A stretch of DNA of 7,282 nucleotides from an uncultured Lachnospiraceae bacterium (lineage in GTDB: Bacteria > Bacillota_A > Clostridia > Lachnospirales > Lachnospiraceae): assembly GCA_902795985.1 (NCBI GenBank), contig CADBNG010000414.1, positions 1 through 7,282 on the forward strand. Direction: 5' to 3'. Below are positions 6,216 to 7,282 of this stretch, in pieces. Both the position numbers and the translations under genes were made by a program. Each line of letters begins with the position of its first letter. Positions within the stretch are counted from its first letter, which is position 1. The notes beneath the pieces were generated by a model. It saw only the letters and a list, made by a program, of their open reading frames with translations. It was not told the DNA's origin and searched no databases.

Positions 6216-6908
6216 ATGAGCAGAATTCTTATTATTGAGGATGAAGAAGCGATCGCCGAACTGGAAAAAGACTATCTGGAGCTTTCCGGTTTTGAGGTGG
6301 AAACGGACGGGCGGGGCGATACCGGCCTGGAAAAAGCCCTTGCGGAGGATTTTGACCTTTTTATCCTCGATCTGATGCTCCCGGGAGTGGACGGCTTTGA
6401 AATCTGCCGGCGCATCCGGGAAGAGAAGAACAAACCGGTGATCATGGTCTCCGCCAAAAAGGACGATATCGACAAGATCCGCGGCCTCGGCATGGGCGCG
6501 GACGACTATATGACCAAACCTTTCTCGCCCAGCGAACTGGTGGCCCGGGTGAAAGCCCATCTGGCCCGTTATGAACGGCTGGTGGGAGAAGGAGTCCCCC
6601 AGAATGACGTCATCGAGATCCGCGGCCTGAAGATCGACAAAACCGCGCGGAGGGTCTGGGTCAACGACGAAGAAAAGATCCTGACGACCAAGGAATTCGA
6701 CCTGCTTACCTTCCTTGCGTCCAATCCGAACCGGGTTTTCTCAAAGAGCGAACTCTTCGGCAAGATCTGGGAGATGGAATCCACCGGCGGCGATATTGCC
6801 ACGGTCACCGTGCATATCAAGAAAATCCGGGAGAAGATCGAATACGACACTTCCAAGCCGCAGTATATTGAAACGATCTGGGGCGTGGGCTACCGCTTTA
6901 AGATCTAA
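6216..6908 (+). CDS. OmpR/PhoB-family response regulator
   Basis: This cytoplasmic DNA-binding regulator is the likely partner of the kinase encoded 16 bases upstream. In 230 residues it has a receiver domain (about 1-120) with acidic residues E8 and D9, phospho-acceptor Asp52 (ILDLMLPG), Ser79 at the switch position (MVSA) and Lys101 (TKPFSPSEL). A winged-helix effector domain follows (about 131-230), with LTTKEFDLLTFLASNP, the recognition-helix region VTVHIKKIREKI and the terminal hairpin IETIWGVGYRFKI. All key residues are present. The ATG at 6216 is chosen because AAAGGAAG at 6203-6210 precedes it by five bases and the protein then starts with the usual MSRILIIEDE. An earlier ATG at 6126 would overlap the kinase gene by 74 bases and add 30 charged residues. 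The targets are unknown. Confidence 0.96.
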   Translation: MSRILIIEDEEAIAELEKDYLELSGFEVETDGRGDTGLEKALAEDFDLFILDLMLPGVDGFEICRRIREEKNKPVIMVSAKKDDIDKIRGLGMGADDYMTKPFSPSELVARVKAHLARYERLVGEGVPQNDVIEIRGLKIDKTARRVWVNDEEKILTTKEFDLLTFLASNPNRVFSKSELFGKIWEMESTGGDIATVTVHIKKIREKIEYDTSKPQYIETIWGVGYRFKI

Positions 6909-6923
6909 GATCTGAGATCTGAG
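6900..6923. repeat. 7-bp tandem microrepeat across the regulator stop codon
   Basis: Three consecutive 7-mers, AAGATCT, AAGATCT and GAGATCT, followed by a partial GAG, span the last codons and stop (TAA 6906-6908) of the response regulator gene. The stop lies at the junction of the first and second units, so gain or loss of downstream units would not change the protein. Confidence 0.7.
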
Positions 6924-6930
6924 AAATGTC

Positions 6931-6963
6931 TTTTGATGGCTGATTTCAGCCATTCTGTCAAAA
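6931..6963. other. Hairpin 3' of the response regulator gene
   Basis: TGGCTGA (6937-6943) pairs with TCAGCCA (6946-6952) around a two-base loop as drawn, opening to four bases if the last pair breaks. The outer arms TTTTGA (6931-6936) and TCAAAA (6958-6963) also pair across a five-base bulge. On the plus strand no U-tract follows, so termination would be weak. On the minus strand the helix begins in a T-run. Confidence 0.55.
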
Positions 6964-7007
6964 CGGGGCCATTCAATGGGCCGCCTGCTGCGGCCCTGTT
7001 TGCCCCG
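6964..7007 (+). terminator. Nested GC-rich hairpin, possible terminator of the two-component operon
   Basis: CGGGGC (6964-6969) pairs with GCCCCG (7002-7007), and within it GGGCCGC (6978-6984) pairs with GCGGCCC (6990-6996) around a five-base loop. The inner helix is followed by TGTTT only, so it lacks a proper U-tract. It is the best candidate for 3'-end formation or protection after the regulator gene. Confidence 0.5.
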
Positions 7008-7027
7008 AATCCGCATAATCCTCACAT

Positions 7028-7282
7028 CAGGTCAAATAAACGAACCGCTAATTTCGTGAATGTTTGACCTGGATCAGCAAATTTCCAATATCAGGTCAAA
7101 GGAAAGAGCCGGGAATGGCGATAGTATTTGACCTGGATCAGCACATTTCCAATATCAGGTCAAATGAATGAGCCGAAAATGGCGATTGTGTTTGACCTGA
7201 ATCAGTAAATTTCCAATATCAGGTCAAAGGAAAGAGCCGGGAATGGTGATTGTGTTTGACCTGGATCAACAAAAATCCAATA
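7028..7282. repeat. Array of 64-bp tandem repeats with palindromic arms (continues past the window)
   Basis: Four units start at 7028, 7092, 7156 and 7220, exactly 64 bases apart; the fourth lacks its last base at the window edge. Each unit is CAGGTCAAA, a 26-base variable segment, TTTGACCTG (at 7063, 7127, 7191 and 7255), then a nearly constant 20-base segment ending in TCCAATAT. The arms are perfect inverted repeats, so either the variable or the constant segment can be the loop of a 9-bp helix. The variable segments of units 2 and 4 agree at 23 of 26 positions and units 3 and 4 at 21 of 26; unit 1 is the most diverged. A 64-base period is not a multiple of three, which argues against a repeated protein. 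No gene was found in 6909-7282. Function is unknown. Confidence 0.92.

Noticed and set aside
7028..7282. CRISPR array
   Set aside because: The would-be spacers are similar to one another (up to 23/26 identical) and no cas gene is visible in the window.

Overview
This 7.3 kb window looks like chromosomal DNA of a moderately GC-rich member of the Bacillota, probably a Clostridia-type anaerobe. The reasons are strong GGAGG-type Shine-Dalgarno sequences, one TTG start, a type III pantothenate kinase, a pyrophosphate-type phosphofructokinase, a XerD-like recombinase ending in an HP(K/R)-type tail, and compact rho-independent terminators. No species can be named from the sequence alone.

Layout. 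(1) 1-111: the 3' tip of an unidentified plus-strand gene, then a strong hairpin plus U-tract that ends two bases before the coaX ribosome binding site. (2) 128-895: coaX, the first step of coenzyme A synthesis. (3) 896-1021: a nested double palindrome between the convergent coaX and LysR-type genes, probably a bidirectional terminator and possibly a REP/MITE-like element. (4) 1022-1924 minus: a LysR-type regulator with a good sigma-A-like promoter and an AT-rich dyad over its -10 box. (5) 1925-2367: a 443-base divergent intergenic region holding that promoter, a GC-rich element with three mutually complementary 7-mers, and a candidate promoter for the next operon. (6) 2368-4512: xerD followed 30 bases later by a PPi-type 6-phosphofructokinase gene (pfp), closed by a near-perfect terminator. 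(7) 4616-6908: a two-component pair in the order kinase then OmpR-type regulator, 16 bases apart. (8) 6909-7282: a non-coding tail with a 7-bp microrepeat, two hairpins and an array of 64-bp tandem repeats that runs off the window.

How the parts work together. The protein-coding genes are recognisable housekeeping or regulatory families, and no single pathway links them. The clear transcription units are coaX; lysR (divergent from xerD); xerD-pfp; and kinase-regulator. The least explained part is non-coding: the 64-bp array with CAGGTCAAA/TTTGACCTG arms, the nested palindrome after coaX, and the interchangeable CCGGACC/GGTCCGG structure upstream of xerD. No defence system, transposase gene, true CRISPR or tRNA/rRNA gene was seen.
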